Source: Patella vulgata | Lineage: Eukaryota; Mollusca; Gastropoda; Patellidae | Length of the DNA stretch: 64,000 nucleotides | Assembly (NCBI RefSeq): GCF_932274485.2 | Contig: NC_065880.2 | Span: 79,847,230-79,911,229 of the forward strand | Direction of reading: 5' to 3' | Part shown: piece after piece, positions 1 to 12,690 of the stretch | How positions within the stretch are numbered: the stretch's first letter is position 1 | Layout: every line of letters starts with the position of its first letter | Notes under the pieces: model-generated | Database searches by the model: none | What the model was told of the DNA's origin: nothing | The model's input: only the letters and a program-made list of their open reading frames with translations | Program-made: the position numbers and the translations under genes

Positions 1-571
1 AATACTGTAGGTCAACAAAGCTCTACTAGACTAGGATAAGAGGCAGATATGCAGGACTGTACGAATACATGTGAGGGCAAGTTCACAAAGTTCTACTAGA
101 TCGACAGTCCGTTATTCCAATATAATGATAGAAAAATAATTGTTGTAAAAATTTCATAATGTATCATCCAAATTAATAAATTGGTCAACCAGACGAATGA
201 TTAACTACCACGTGTACTTTTTGACTGATCAACGAATAGTAACCTTCTTAATAAGCATCGTTTAGGAATTCCATTTTCTACACGGGTTGGTAAACAGGTC
301 GAGGCTGTTTGTAGCGTGTGTTTCTCACTAGGAGGCCAGAGTTGTCTTCATCATTACTGCTCTCTAACATTACTCCAGCAATTAGTTTTGCATTCACGTT
401 GAATGGAGATCGGAAAAAGCCTACGGCGCAAAATTAACAACTTTTTCTCACTGTCGGCGCAAATTGTCTTCGACTTGTCGTTTCTTTTATTAAGTGAAAC
501 GGAGATATTATTGACAAATTGCTAGCACACATATTTTACTGGTGAAGAAACCATCAGAATATACGAGTATA
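1..571. other. no feature recognised
   Basis: AT-rich sequence without a convincing exon, SINE or MITE. If sim begins upstream, this is intron. Confidence 0.5.
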
Positions 572-665
572 TTTCAAAACAACCAGAATAATATAAGTTA
601 ATATAAAGCTGCAAAAGCTTTCAAAACAACCAGAATAATATAAGTTAATATAAAGCTGCAAAATA
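572..665. repeat. tandem duplication, 47 bp x 2
   Basis: The unit starts TTTCAAAACAACCAGAATAA and ends in AAAGCTGCAAAA. The two copies (572-618 and 619-665) differ only in the last bases, so the duplication is recent. Confidence 0.9.
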
Positions 666-1533
666 CAGAAAAAAAACTTAAACAAATGATATACAATGAG
701 GCTTAAAGGAGACAAGTCTTTTACTCAGTATCATTCACAGTCTTCGACATAGCAAAGACAACTTATTGGTCAATTTAAATCAACATTGATGGTGTTATCT
801 CACAGTGGAAAGACGGGCTTCTGATATCCGATATATCGCGTTCAATTTGGACTCTTCGCGTATTTCGCCGACCATAACTGATTAGAAATTACAGTAAAAA
901 CAGAATGTCTCTATACATCCATATTGCATTATTATATGCGTTGCGACCCATTTGTGGCCATTTCTAGTTGCCAAAGCATAGATATGTAGCTCCTTTAAAT
1001 AATCCATTTCAGTGTGGATTGAGATGTTAAAAAAGTAGACATTGGCCGAAAAATGCAAATGGTTGTCAGTGGTTTTAAGCGGAGGTTTTTTTTTCTCATG
1101 ACATCCATGACATAATGTTTACATATAGTATGACAGTACTATTGGTAAAGTCTCTTGTTGTTGAGGAAAGGACATGACAACAACCCAGTAAATAAAAACA
1201 TCGCTATTAACGTGAAAATAAGATCGAATGATGATTGATTATTTGTTTTCAGCAGTTGACATGTAAATGGCGACGCTAATGTGATATTTACATTCTAACC
1301 ATCTCGGACACCGCACGTGTTAGTTCCGCGAAGAAATAACAGGCGAACGTGCCGATTGGCGCCATTCTTTGAGTAACTAAACGTTGACGTCCTATATTGC
1401 CTTAGTAACTTGGAACATGCTTTCTTCTGTTTAACCGGCCATCAACTATAATAAATACGGACACGTTATAATAACCGCGGAATAGCTGTAGAAACTAGTT
1501 CTCAAGAGATAATTTAGTACCAAATAATTCAGA
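666..1533. other. no feature recognised
   Basis: AT-rich with scattered CG dinucleotides and no open frame of note. No repeat family from elsewhere in the window was seen. Confidence 0.45.
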
Positions 1534-2640
1534 ATTCTCGTATTTTACCAGTCCACATTTCGCAACAAGACATAGTCTATTTGGAAATATTTCCCAGTCT
1601 TATATTTATGTTACTTTATGTTATATTATGTGTAGTTCAGACTCTTATGCAATTTTCAGTCCTCATTTCTCCTCTAGGCCTACGATCTATTACGAGTTAT
1701 TTCCTAGTATTATGTTATAAATAACCAAATAATTCCGAATATATCCATTTGAAATATTTCCCATCTATCTGCGCCTACAGTATATTTCGAGTTATTTCCT
1801 GTTACGTTACGAATTACAAAATAATTCAGAATTCAATTGCGTTTATCCCACATTTCCCGTCTATTGGAGTTATTTCCTAGTCTGTGTTGCGTTGTGATGT
1901 TTTATGAATAACCATAATTCAGAATATAGCCTATGTAACTGAAATATTTTCCCGTAAATATTTCCCTACCTTCTATTTAGGAGATAAACACGTCCTGTTT
2001 TGAATTTACAAGGGTGTTATAAATAATTCAGTATAAATGTATCGAAGTATTTTGCCAGTCCACATTTCTGTCTGCACCTATAGTATATCTGGCAAAATTT
2101 TCTGTTACGTTACGAATAACCAAATAATTCCGTATAAATGTTATAAATATTTCCGTATAAATGTTATAAATAATTCCATATACATGTTATAAATAATTCA
2201 GTATAAATGTTATAAATAATTCATTATAAATGTTATAAATGTTATAAATAGTTTAGTATAAATGTTAAATCAGTATAAATGTTATAAATAATTTAGTAGA
2301 AATGTAATAAATAATTCAGTATAAATGTAATTGAAGTATTTTGCCAGTCCACATTTCTATCTGCACCTATAGTCTATCTGGAGGTATGTCCTGTTACGAA
2401 TAACCAAATAATTCAAGTATTTTAAGTCAAGTTTTCCACTCTTGGGCTTGCGGTCTAGTCTATTATGGATAGACAAATCATTCAGAATATGTTTAGACTA
2501 ATTGAAGTATTTTCCAGTCAATATTTCCATGTACCCTACATTAGGAGATACACACTTCCTGTTTTTGTTAATTGTGTTAGGGGTGTTATTGTGCAATAGA
2601 CATGTCCTAAGATTATTATGTTACAAATTAGCGAAATATT
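1534..2640. repeat. diffuse higher-order repeat with an inner 22-bp minisatellite
   Basis: Motifs TATTTTRCCAGTCCACATTT, ACGTTACGAATAACCAAATA and GAAATATTTCCC recur several times. A tight array of about 22-bp units (TATAAATGTTATAAATAATT) fills about 2124-2331. It lies between two copies (2041-2130 and 2330-2414) of a segment containing TTTTGCCAGTCCACATTTCT, so the whole looks like a larger tandem repeat with a secondary expansion. Confidence 0.75.
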
Positions 2641-3105
2641 ACAAAGTCATAACTTTTAGTGACGGGTGACAAGTCACAACGGGTGACCGTTCGTACAACA
2701 GACTTTTTATCGCTAGAGATATGATAGTCGACTGATAGGCCTAGGCTCAGCCAAGGTATTACAAATGGTTCGGCCATTATCTACATAATTACCAACGTGA
2801 TGCACCATTCAATATTTAGTACTGTATTCTCTTTTAGATAAGGCGGTGTATCACAACATGACGCGGTGATTTAACGCTAGGTGTCACTTGAGTATCATCC
2901 TGACAGTTCCAGTCTGATTTCTCCCACGAGATGTATCGGTAGACTACGGTCGGCGTTCGGAAACAACGAATAGTCTCGAAGGTAAAGACTCAGACATGAG
3001 TGACGAGTCTTATCTTGCTCTTACCAATGTCAAATATGATCTATTTCACAGCCCATTTTATTTTAGCTTTTAATTGATTGATGTACCTTTGAATACAAAC
3101 TAACA
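2641..3105. other. no feature recognised
   Basis: AT-rich spacer between the diffuse repeat and a TTAA-flanked MITE. Confidence 0.45.
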
Positions 3106-3504
3106 TTAAACATACATTATGCAAGAGATAAATCTGCCTATTGTCGGTCTTTCTTTAGGCCTCAAATGTTATATATTAACTATTAATTAGACATTTATTA
3201 ACAAAACAAGACCATAATCAACTCTCGGTGGCATCGGATACTCAAGATTTTAACTCGATCAGAACGGTTCGCCATTTAAAAATTTAATTTGAAAACGGGA
3301 AAGTGAGGCTAAGTCTCGAATATACCAGTGCCGGTGTTACGACTATGCTCACATCTTGTCAAAAATACAAACAGTGATAACTTGGTTCAGAATGAAGTAA
3401 TTTGAATGAAATTTTCAATATTTTCATTTTACATTATCTATTTATGAGCTATTATGGCAAGAATGGGCAGCTCTTTATCAAAATGTTCCATAATGTATCT
3501 TTAA
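3106..3504 (+). mobile_element. TTAA-flanked MITE (family T), full-length copy
   Basis: Bounded by TTAA at 3106-3109 and 3501-3504, with inverted ends ACATACATTATGCAAGAG and CCATAATGTATCT. Internal blocks shared with the other copies include GGTCTTTCTTTAGGC, AATTAGACATTTATTAAC, ACCATAATCAACTCTCG and TATCTATTTATGA. TTAA at both ends is the target preference of piggyBac-type transposases; the element itself is non-coding. Confidence 0.8.
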
Positions 3505-4345
3505 ATTTATTTTTAAAAATTGAGAGCAATTTAAAAATGAGAGTTTTCAAACGTATATGTGAAATGTGGAGATTTGTAAGATTCATTAAGCTTGTAGAGG
3601 ACCATAATTTGGTATGTTATAACTCCATGCCACGACTATAATGGTATTTCTATAAACTAATAAAAATATTGCCCTCTTTAAGGGGCGATAATTAACCCTA
3701 AAACAGATTTCTAACCCTTTCTCATCAAAATACAATTTGATATTAGTCGTACACGTGTCCCTTTCCATCTCAATCTTTTAACTCCACCAACTCTTTTTAC
3801 GTTAAAGTGACCTGCTTTCAGCTTGTTACGGTTTCATTGGGACTATTTGATGGTTTCAAGTGGACGGTTGGGACAGACAGAGGACCAACTCTCCCTTAAC
3901 TCATTAATCGAGACACACTTGTCCACATGTCAAATCAAAATCGTTCATATGTCATTATTTACAAAATATCAATAGAACACAGAAATCATTTCTAAAACCG
4001 ATTAAGAAATTACGAAGAATAAATTTGTATTTTTGAAATCGGGTCGTTGGTGATCGCCGTCTTTGTCTACTGTCCATGCTAGACACCCTGCAAACATTGA
4101 CATTTTCATTGACACATCAACATGAAATCGAGGCTCACGAGCTCTCGCGAGTATTCGCGGAATTTAATTCTAATTACAAGTGTTGATACACCATAGGAAA
4201 TCTCATAAATATGTATGGAATATCAGCCGAGTGTGTTGACAAGTGAAAAAGTAAACGCAAAATTGAAACACCCCTAACAAACACGAAAAGTTATTCATGA
4301 AGCCTACGACATATATTGTAATACGGGTACATTAATTACAATTCT
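3505..4345. other. no feature recognised
   Basis: AT-rich sequence, no exon or known repeat seen. Confidence 0.45.
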
Positions 4346-4386
4346 AAATAGGGATTAGGGATATTTACGTAAGCTAATCCCTATTT
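4346..4386. repeat. perfect 13-bp inverted repeat, 15-bp loop
   Basis: AAATAGGGATTAG at 4346-4358 pairs with CTAATCCCTATTT at 4374-4386. The motif AAATAGGGATTAGGGATAT also occurs near 40493, so the arms may be ends of a small element. Confidence 0.7.
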
Positions 4387-4580
4387 GAATATGTACAAAT
4401 ATAACAGCGAGTATATGGAGACATGTGCTCCCAGTTGTATTGTCGGTTGTAGACATACATCACAGACATAGATGCACATTATAAATCACAATAAAAGCCT
4501 ATTTATGTATAAATCTATAGTTTATTTTGTAGAAGTCCAAAAATAAAAACAATCAAAGTTTATAATGGTTAAAGTCGCCG

Positions 4581-4920
4581 ATTCCAATACAATCTGATTA
4601 GAATACAGATCTATATTTCGTTTCATTATTTTTATACTTTCGATGGCCTACACTACAAAGGTCATACGAGCATCTTTTGACCCTATAACGACAGACATTA
4701 GGTTGATGTTTCTAGTGGGTTACCCACAGTTCCGTGCACCTCATGCAAAAAACTCGCCGTAACAGACCGTTTCATTGGCTTATCCCTCACATCATCCAGA
4801 ACGCGGGTTATATAACAACCCCTCCAGATCCTAGAGTAGTAAAGACAAGTAAACGAAATTTTGAACTATAAAAAAACGAAACGAAATAGGATCTGTGTTT
4901 TAATCAGATTGATTCCAATA
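4581..4920. mobile_element. MITE (family N) with perfect 9-bp target duplication
   Basis: The element spans 4590-4911 with ends CAATCTGATTAGAATACAG and its inverse CTGTGTTTTAATCAGATTG. ATTCCAATA flanks it on both sides (4581-4589 and 4912-4920). Subterminal blocks include ATTTCGTTTC near the left end and ACGAAACGAAATAGGATC near the right. A 9-bp duplication fits Mutator-like transposases better than hAT (8) or Tc/mariner (TA), but no coding region is present to confirm this. A second copy lies at 39557-39920. Confidence 0.88.
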
Positions 4921-5087
4921 GTACATCATTTCAGATAATATCGGATTTGTACAATTTTGATTTCCAAAATACGTCATAAAAAAATCATCAGAAATCTAAG
5001 AAGTTTATAGATTTGTAAAGTTTATCCAGAATTTTAATTTCCACTGTATTCATGAAAGAGACGATAGAATTGTTTTGGAACCAAAAA

Positions 5088-5454
5088 TCCAGAAATTAAA
5101 TGAATTGAGGTTTATCGTCCTACTCCGACTGGGCTAATGAAGACGGACATACGCTATACAGTGTGCTATGAGGGAAATTTTGTCTGGGCAGCGGCACTGT
5201 GGCCTGCTCTTATATCGAATTCCAACTGCCTAGGGATCTTTTATGCGTACTCCAATGTACTCGGGACCTCTGTTTTCGTCCCATCCGAACGACTAGACTG
5301 CGGTCCCTGTCAGGTCCTGCACCACTGACAAGGGGAGACCATGCTGGAAAATCTCGATGAACTTTATCGGCCAATGCACGGATCGAACACGCGACCTCCG
5401 GGCTAGCTAGCCATCGGCTTAACGACTTAGCCACCGTGGCTCGTCCAGAAATTA
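5088..5454 (-). mobile_element. SINE-A, full length, with 11-bp target duplication
   Basis: The element spans 5099-5443 and is flanked by perfect TCCAGAAATTA (5088-5098 and 5444-5454). On the minus strand it begins with a tRNA-like head: box A TGGCTAAGTCG and box B GTGTTCGATCC. The body follows, and the tail is a variant of GGACGTTAAACCCCATTTCATT. This copy shows best that the family is a SINE and gives its length, about 345 bp. Confidence 0.92.
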
Positions 5455-6124
5455 CAATTTGTATGTGAATTTTGAAACAGGCTATAGTTTTCACAGCTGT
5501 AAAATATACAATACAATAAATTAAATAAGTTATCAATGTGTGTTAGCAAATAACCACTTATTCTTGCAAGCAATCCAAATAATGAAAGATTGTTTCCTCT
5601 TTGTATAAAGACGGGCGTGAGATCTAAAAAATAAATAATAAACGGTTCAGAATAGATTTTTATTATACAAAAGGACGAATTTGAACCTTTTCAAATAAGG
5701 GCTTAGTGTTAAATTTTACTTTTCGTTTCGGATAAACCCTATGTTCGGATCAAATACATATCTTTTGTAGTTTACTTGCATCCATTGTTATGAATATCAG
5801 ACGTATAAAATTACACGTGCATGAACATGCATCTATATGAAAGCTATTTATAAGATTGCAACATTAAATCGATAAACTTTTCTGTCTTCTGAAATAAAAA
5901 TCGATAAGTAAAAGTTGTGTTAGGCCTACACCTGTGTGTTTCGCCATAAAATCGTAAAATATCCAACAGACCAAAACCGTTAGGGAGCTAGATATATTAC
6001 CAGTGGCGGTGCCAGAACGGGGCTCGGGTGGGAGTTCCCCGACCCCGCTATTATAAGGACATTGACCTTATAATATACCAGCTTGCAGCACATGAAGCAA
6101 AATAGACTTTCCCTTTCCAGATGT
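5455..6124. other. mostly unrecognised; short transposon-end-like piece near 6002
   Basis: AT-rich. CAGTGGCGGTGCCAGAACGG near 6002 resembles the end of a hAT-like element, but no matching other end was found. Confidence 0.35.
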
Positions 6125-6387
6125 AATGAAATGAAATGGAACTCGACGTCTCATTGTGCTGCACCATCCCGGCTAATGAAGACGGTCTACGACATACAGT
6201 GTGCTATGGGCGAAATTTTACTCTGACAGCGGGGGAAAGGTCTACTCTTATCTCTATGAAAATTCGTTTTTTCGTATCATCCGAACGCCTAGACGCCTTA
6301 AACCATTAACGAGGGAAAAGCAGGATAGAAAATCCCAAGGACCTATCTCGGTCATCTTGTTAGTGCGCTTGGGCCATAACCACTGAA
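6125..6387 (-). mobile_element. SINE-A, degenerate copy
   Basis: It starts with the inverted tail AATGAAATGAAATGGAACTC, then GGCTAATGAAGACGG, CAGTGTGCTATGGG and TATCATCCGAACG. The tRNA head is lost or unreadable. Confidence 0.75.
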
Positions 6388-6398
6388 ACATCCATGTC

Positions 6399-6803
6399 TT
6401 TTCTTAATGGCAAATTTTTCCAGCCTTCTCTGTTCTAATCGCCTTGGGGAATGGCTGGCCGAGTGGTTTAACGCGTGCGCTTTAGATCTTAAGATATGAG
6501 TTGTCTCCGGTTCCTCTCAAGATCCATACTTGCAAATGGAATAAAATTGAACCATAATATGCTAGTCTCGAAATGACCTAGTTTGTATCGAGTGGACGTT
6601 ACCACTCTCCCTCTCCACCTGACTTGTGTGCGAGTTTTCTCCGGTTCCTCTGGCTTCCTCTCAAGATCCATATTTGCAAATGGAATAAACTTGAGCCATA
6701 TGTTCGCCCGAGTGAACATTACCCCCCCCCCTCTCTCCCTCTCTCTCTCTCTCTCTTTCTCTTAATTGCAAATTTTCCCAGCCTACCGTGTCCTAATCGC
6801 CTT
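6399..6803 (+). mobile_element. SINE-B copy with internal duplication, bounded by 47-bp direct repeats
   Basis: The head GGCTGGCCGAGTGGTTTAAC starts at about 6453. The 3' half (TCTCCGGTTCCT ... TGGAATAAA ... tail) occurs twice, the second copy ending in poly-C and (CT)n at 6721-6756. A 47-bp sequence starting TTYTCTTAATKGCAAATTTT lies at both 6399-6445 and 6757-6803 with a few mismatches. That is much longer than a normal SINE target duplication. Confidence 0.8.
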
Positions 6804-8751
6804 ACAGTAATAAACCAAGTGTAATATATGTGAACAATATACTAGAGTAAATTAATACCTGATAATATTCTCGAGAAGTAGGTAATAAATATGATAAAGA
6901 TGAGGTCTAATACATCGTTAAGTTCTAGGTGCAACTCTTCTCAGATTTCATCTTAAATCAACTGACCACGTAAGGTCTTTGATCGAGTAAATGAAGCATA
7001 TAAGGTGAGAATATATAATTCCAGGTTAATTAATTTCTGTCTTAAGACAAAGGTTTCTTAATTGCCTTCGATAATGTATGTAGATTACTGCGTAATGAGA
7101 TAGTTCCCAGCATGTAGCCAGGAACCAGAAGAAATGAAATGGGGTTTAAAGTTTAAACATTTATTAGCTATCTCAAAAACGTATATCGATATAAATATTT
7201 TAAATAAAATATGTCAATCTCTGCTTTATTCAAAAAATTTCAATAGGCCATATTCTTAGCACAATCAAATTTACGAGCTAAATTATTGGACATTTCGCTA
7301 ATTAAAATTTCAAGCTTGAACTTGTTTTCAAATTAGATTTGTTAATATCTATGGTAGAATCGAAATAGATATAGCTCAAAATTAAACTATAAATACAAAG
7401 AAGACCGCCTATAACTGAATAGTGCGTAGTAAATTCGAAATTTAATCAATTTGCACTATTCATTGAAAAACCTGTTGCACTGCCCATACATTAATTCCGT
7501 GTAAATCGGACTTAAAGGTGATTAATATATTAGATGGGTCGTTTTAAATAGAAAATACTTTCACATTCTGGTGTTAAGTAACTCGCCCATTCTATCCGCA
7601 ACGAAAACTGTCTTCATTGAAATATTCTCACAGGAATAAAAGGCGTGGAGCAATGAATTACGAAGTGTCACACCAGATGACTTTGACTTTGGTCTCTATT
7701 AATTAAAACTCATTCTCGCAAGACATTCCCCATGCTCAATCTCTGTTCTTTAACGTAGAAGCAGGGAGGAATATTGTTTGGGAAGGGATCAGCGATGATG
7801 GAATGAGATAGGGTACAATGAATGACCGTTAAAGCCTTGCACCTAACCACCCACATGTGTAGCTAGTATGAAAAGATATGGGTGCAGAGGTCATCCCTGC
7901 CAAACACCTGTGTCAAGGTCAGCTTTTTCTTTTACTTTCTTAATGAAATGTCTTGACCCTACAAAATCGTTAGACTGGCTGTTGCTACTACGACACAAAA
8001 GATAGAAAAGGTAACAAAGTTATGTATTTGCAAGCCAGATAGGTTATGCTCATTCGCCATTCACAAAAAAACATCTGATTTGTTTTTCTTACTTTTTTAA
8101 AGCCGCTAAAAAACGAAAAGAAACCCGTTTCCTTGTACCTAAAAGTTAATTCAAAATGAACCTTGACCATTAGTCAAGATCTATTCCTGAAAAATACCAC
8201 GATTCATCTTCCAAATTATCTAATAACTTAGTTACTTTTTTTTTTTTTTTAGAAAAAAAACTTTTTGAAGACTATTTATTGCCCCAACCAATTAAAGAGA
8301 ACACTGTTATCAAACTTTTCAAATTTGAAAGTGACATGGAGCAAAACATGATTACTCATTCTAGAAATTTATTTATCATTCTCTTTTTTCTCCCAATCCT
8401 CAATGACAAATTGACAAATTTATAGTCATGATTAATAAAGTGAATTTTCCTGGTTGTCGTATGTTTATGTAGGCCTATATTTAACATGCGCGTTGTTCTT
8501 GGATACCGGTAACACCTGCCAATAACGCAGACTTGTTGAAACACTCAATAGACAATATGTATACAACTTTTATCAATAATAGATATGTATAATCTTTTAA
8601 CTTCTCCAGAATTACATACTTCAAATAACTAAACATATTTCGAATAATCACAGAATGATTGACGTTGCTGTTTAGCAGATTTTGTTTGGCTAAATTATAT
8701 CTTTTAAACTTTGCACGTACATGCAAATTAATACACCCATTAATTATTGGT
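6804..8751. other. no feature recognised
   Basis: AT-rich; a T/A homopolymer tract at about 8237-8269. No exon, SINE or MITE was identified. Confidence 0.45.
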
Positions 8752-8975
8752 TCCTCAAGGACAGTGTCAAGTCGTTCGGATGGGACGAAAATCCGGATTC
8801 CAGTGTACACGTTGACATGTACGTAATAGAACCATTGCAGATGGAATTCGATATACTTGTAGGTCGTGGTGCCGCTCCCAGGGCAAGATTTCTCTCATAG
8901 CACACTGCACGGCAATGACCATCTTCATTAACCCAGTTGGTGCAGGGATGTAGAACGTTATAATATAAATCTCCT
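8752..8975 (+). mobile_element. SINE-A, headless copy
   Basis: Body blocks in sense order: AGTCGTTCGGATGGGACGAA, CCAGTGTACACGTTGACATG, GCACACTGCACGGC, CTTCATTAACCCAGTTGGTG, ending near GTAGAACGTTATAA. The tRNA head is absent. Confidence 0.85.
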
Positions 8976-9621
8976 TTCTCCAATTCATTTTGAGAGCTTA
9001 TGTGTATAATGACTATTTACATGGAATTGGTGTGTTGTATGGGTTTCTTACAACCAGTCATTTTAAAGCAAGATTCGAGAAGTGACTAAACTTTTATAAT
9101 TGGCAGGAAATAGACGAAATGGTCGCTGACGTTCAAAGTGAATTTTTATGACCAGCCAAGTTTCAGATCGGAATTTAATGGAACATGAAAACTCTCAAGG
9201 GTTCGACAAATACAATATTGTCTGTTTGTTTTTTAAGATAATGGTCTGGGCGGAAAGTCTTTCAAGACGAAGATCGGGGGTCGTTCAGAATCAGTTAAAT
9301 TTCTCTAACGATCCGTAATGGTTTCTTTAGTTGACAAGAAATGGTTATGCTTCGATCTGAATGGTTTTTCTAGTGTTATGACCATTGGTAATTAACTCCA
9401 ATTGTAAACTGTCTATTCATCGAATGTCTTCTGTCGTCCGCCGCCCCAGACATCTTGGATTCGATTGATCATTGATCGATTTGTCCAATAACAATAAACG
9501 AAGTAACTGACAAAGACTTCAGATGGTATGGATGACCGATTAGAAGGATCGCTTTACAAAATATCTGTTTGGAAACTTCCATCCTATATGTGGTAAAATG
9601 TAGTGCATAGGCAGGGTATGC
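8976..9621. other. no feature recognised
   Basis: Unclassified AT-rich sequence. Confidence 0.4.
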
Positions 9622-9990
9622 TTAATATTTCTAGAACATCTGATGTCGATTGGAAAACCAGCTGTCATTCGCCTATATTTTATACTCAGATATTTTCTAC
9701 ATACCCTATCCCAGAATACGTAATAGATCGCTTGCCACAGATTAGTTTCCGAAATATCACCTTAGTACATCTTCTGGATCTTTGCCGCGGATGCAGGGAG
9801 CGAGTCCGGGAACACTTAATTGTTCTTGAACATCTGATGTCGTTTTTTTATTTGAAAGGTTCACATGGCGCAAAAACTTTCACTAATTTACAATTTAATC
9901 TTAGAAATTTTCTGGGTTTTTTCTTCATACTCCAGAATAAGTAATAGTTGGGATTGCAATAATTTGCCACAAAACGCTATTACACTTCTT
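9622..9990. repeat. degenerate direct duplication, about 200 bp
   Basis: GAACATCTGATGTCG occurs near 9630 and 9828, and CCAGAATAMGTAATAG near 9711 and 9932, each followed by a TTGCCACA block. An open frame of 113 codons (9603-9944) spans both copies but resembles nothing known and is probably not coding. Confidence 0.55.
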
Positions 9991-10089
9991 AACATTTTTT
10001 CGAATTTTTATAGTATAACTACCCAGATCAGTGTCATTTTCATAAACACGATTTGATTAGTGGTAACGGTTTTTTTTTTGTTTACTTGT

Positions 10090-10276
10090 TTTTGTTCTGA
10101 CGTGGTTTTCCCTTGTCGGTGGTGCATGAAGGGGGGGGGGGCTGACAAGGACAGTTGTCTGGTTGCTCAGATGGGATGAATAACCGAGGTCCAGTGTATA
10201 CATTGGCATGCACGTAAAATGTACCTTGGCAGTTGGAATTCCATATAACAGTAGGCCATACCCTTTCATTTCAGTA
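10090..10276 (+). mobile_element. SINE-A, partial copy
   Basis: Blocks CTGACAAGGACAGTTGTCTG, GAGGTCCAGTGTATACATTG and TTGGCAGTTGGAATTCCATA are in sense order; the right part is internally deleted and ends TTTCATTTC. A poly-G run sits at about 10131-10140. Confidence 0.8.
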
Positions 10277-11817
10277 CTTGTTTTTGAGTTGGATGTGGTA
10301 ATTTATAGTGCTATAAACATCCTTAATATGATAGAAAATGGATCCCGTTTCTGGACAATTATTTTTTTTTACTAATACAAATACAATAAAACCGAGTTGA
10401 AATATTAGCAAATTTTCCAATTATGGTTCCCTAATAATCAACAAAAAAAATAGAACAATTCTACTATTTATTTATAGCTTGTATTAATTTTCTTATCGGG
10501 ATATTGGAAGAATGTACGTGCATAACTCGATAGTTTATTGTTTGGTTTTGGTATTTTTAAGTAGATATAAAATATTTATATTATCTAATTTATGATACTT
10601 TCTAATATAAATGTTTATGCATACCAATAAAGTCAATAATTGTGAGCTTATAATTGCATAAACTATTTAATAGTAAGTTTGTTCAATAATTGTTTTAAGA
10701 CTAGGAATATGCAATTATTAGCTTATTAATTGATTACCATGCAATTATTTAATTTAAATGATATTCTACATAGATATGGTAACTAGAACGTAATTGAACG
10801 AGGCATTCTTGAAAATTAGTCTCGCGATATACACGTGCTCATATCGGTTAATAACAGGTTTGAAAAGAAACGTACACCCTTGACAAAGTTATAAGGATGC
10901 TGTTTATTCAATCGTAAACAAAACTTACTGAGATAACAATCCATCCAATTAGGGTCTTGAGAACCTACTTTAAATCGATTAGCTGAACTTACAATAAAAA
11001 CCGTAATCGTATAAATTAGCCGAATGAAGGATCAATGGTGTCCATAATGAACCATTGGTCTCCTGGGTCTCTTTTACTGCTCTGCTATCTTGTTACAATC
11101 TAATGCGAAAATTAGCTCTGCCATATGTCAAAATACTGGAGAGGAAATGGTGTGGAACGAAGCGTGTAAATGTTACGTATGGATTTTATAAAAGAGAAAA
11201 TAAGGGGGTGTCCATTACATTGAGGTGTTCTACTGAGCACTGGGGGTGATGATATGTTATCATTACATTTCACAGCTGAGTGATTTTTATTTGACAAATG
11301 AATCGCCTTGTAAGTGTCGAGTGTTTATTTTAGATAGTAGTTTGTTTAGACGTTTCTTCAAGTGATTGGTTTAAATGGCTTTAAAGATAATTTGTGAGAA
11401 GAAAGCAGGAAGACGAGGATAACAATCGTTGCCTTTGAGCCCTGCCGTCGTAAGTACGTAAAAGCGCACGTGTTACATACTTCAGCTGTAAAACGCCCCG
11501 GTGAAGTGTCCACTATAAATTTGTTGATGACAGTTCGGTATCTATGATGTTCTAGTATTTTGTAATAATAGTCTTTAGTCTGTATACACTAAACAAGTTA
11601 AGTTTTTAAGTAGCTACGTGGATGGATTTGCTTTACACGATTTCCAGAGAAGGTATCATTTGGGTCATTCCCCAGTCCCTTATTATGTTAATATTTTGGG
11701 GGATTTAGCCTTTGGGCCTGTTTTGTAAGGGTTTGTTTTCTACTTAAGAAAGGTACCAATGAGATCATTCACCTTCTGTTGATTACGATTCGGTATCTTT
11801 GATATTGTGTCCATGTT
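10277..11817. other. no feature recognised
   Basis: Very AT-rich to about 10800, then mixed sequence. No exon was accepted. Confidence 0.4.
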
Positions 11818-12690
11818 TATTATTATTATTATTATTATTATTACAAAATTTATATAGCGCCGCTTTCACAGATGTGTTCAAGGGCACTTTACAGTGTAAC
11901 AAAAACATACATTCAAAAAGTAAATAACATCAAAAATGTTAAAAATACATTAAAAAAAAAAGCAATTATTTCTAAAAATACATACAATAACTACAATAGA
12001 CAAAATAATGGGTGTTAAAATTTGTTATAAGCCTTTAAAAATAAGAAAGTTTTAATCTGTTTTTTTAAAATTGACCAGTGATGATGCAATTCAAATATTA
12101 AAAGGTAATTGATTCCATAAAATAGGCGCTTGATAACTAAACGAACGTGCCCCGTAACTAGAAAGTTTTTACAATTTTTTGCTTTAAAAGTAATTTATCA
12201 GATGAACGTAGGGTTCTGTCTGGGGTGTATAATTCTAAAAGTTCAGATAAATACTTTGGTGCTAAATTATGAAGGCATTTAAAAGTTAAAAGTAAAATCT
12301 TAAAATCTATTCTATATTTAATGGGTAACCAGTGCAGCTGAAAGAGAACAGGGGTTATACTTGTATATTTATTCGTCAAGGTTATTAATCTAGCAGCAGT
12401 ATTTTGAATTCGTTGGAGTTTGTTAATAAGTTTAAGGGGTAAGCCAGCTAATAGAGGGTTAAAATTATCGAGTCTTGACGTCACAAGGGAGTTAATAAGA
12501 GTTTTTGTTGCATCTCTTGATAAATAGTTCCGTATTTTACCAATATTGCGAATATTGAAATAACAAACTTTAGATATATGATTAACTTGTGCTTCCATAT
12601 TCATAAAATTATCGAACATCGCACCAATATTTGTAATTTGAAGCCTCTTATCTAAACAAATTAAGTTTGAAGTAGTACTTAGTAATTCTC
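11818..12690 (-). mobile_element. 5'-truncated non-LTR retrotransposon (LINE), C-terminal end of reverse transcriptase and 3' tail
   Basis: Minus-strand frame 12158-12619, open a little further to about 12690, encodes the region downstream of the RT catalytic core seen in CR1/L2/Rex-type LINEs: NLICLDKRLQITNIGAMFD, MEAQVNHISKVCYFNIRNIG, ATKTLINSLVTSRLDNFNPL, LINKLQRIQNTAARLIT, LHWLPIKYRIDFKILLLTFK, LHNLAPKYLSELL. The catalytic part of RT and the endonuclease are absent, so the copy is dead by 5' truncation. The 3' end carries GGCGCTATATAAATTTTG followed by (TAA)n (11819-11843 on +), a typical tail of this LINE group. The visible frame is intact over about 150 codons, so the insertion is not very old. 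Confidence 0.88.

Noticed and set aside
3402-3641. Open frame containing SNLKMRV, resembling SYLKMRV of the SIM bHLH
   Set aside because: Neighbouring residues do not match the bHLH and the frame lies partly in a MITE; the similarity is chance.
5210-5536. Minus-strand open frame of 108 codons
   Set aside because: It lies within the SINE-A and its flank; no protein family.
9603-9944. 113-codon open frame as a gene
   Set aside because: It spans a degenerate direct duplication and has no recognisable family.
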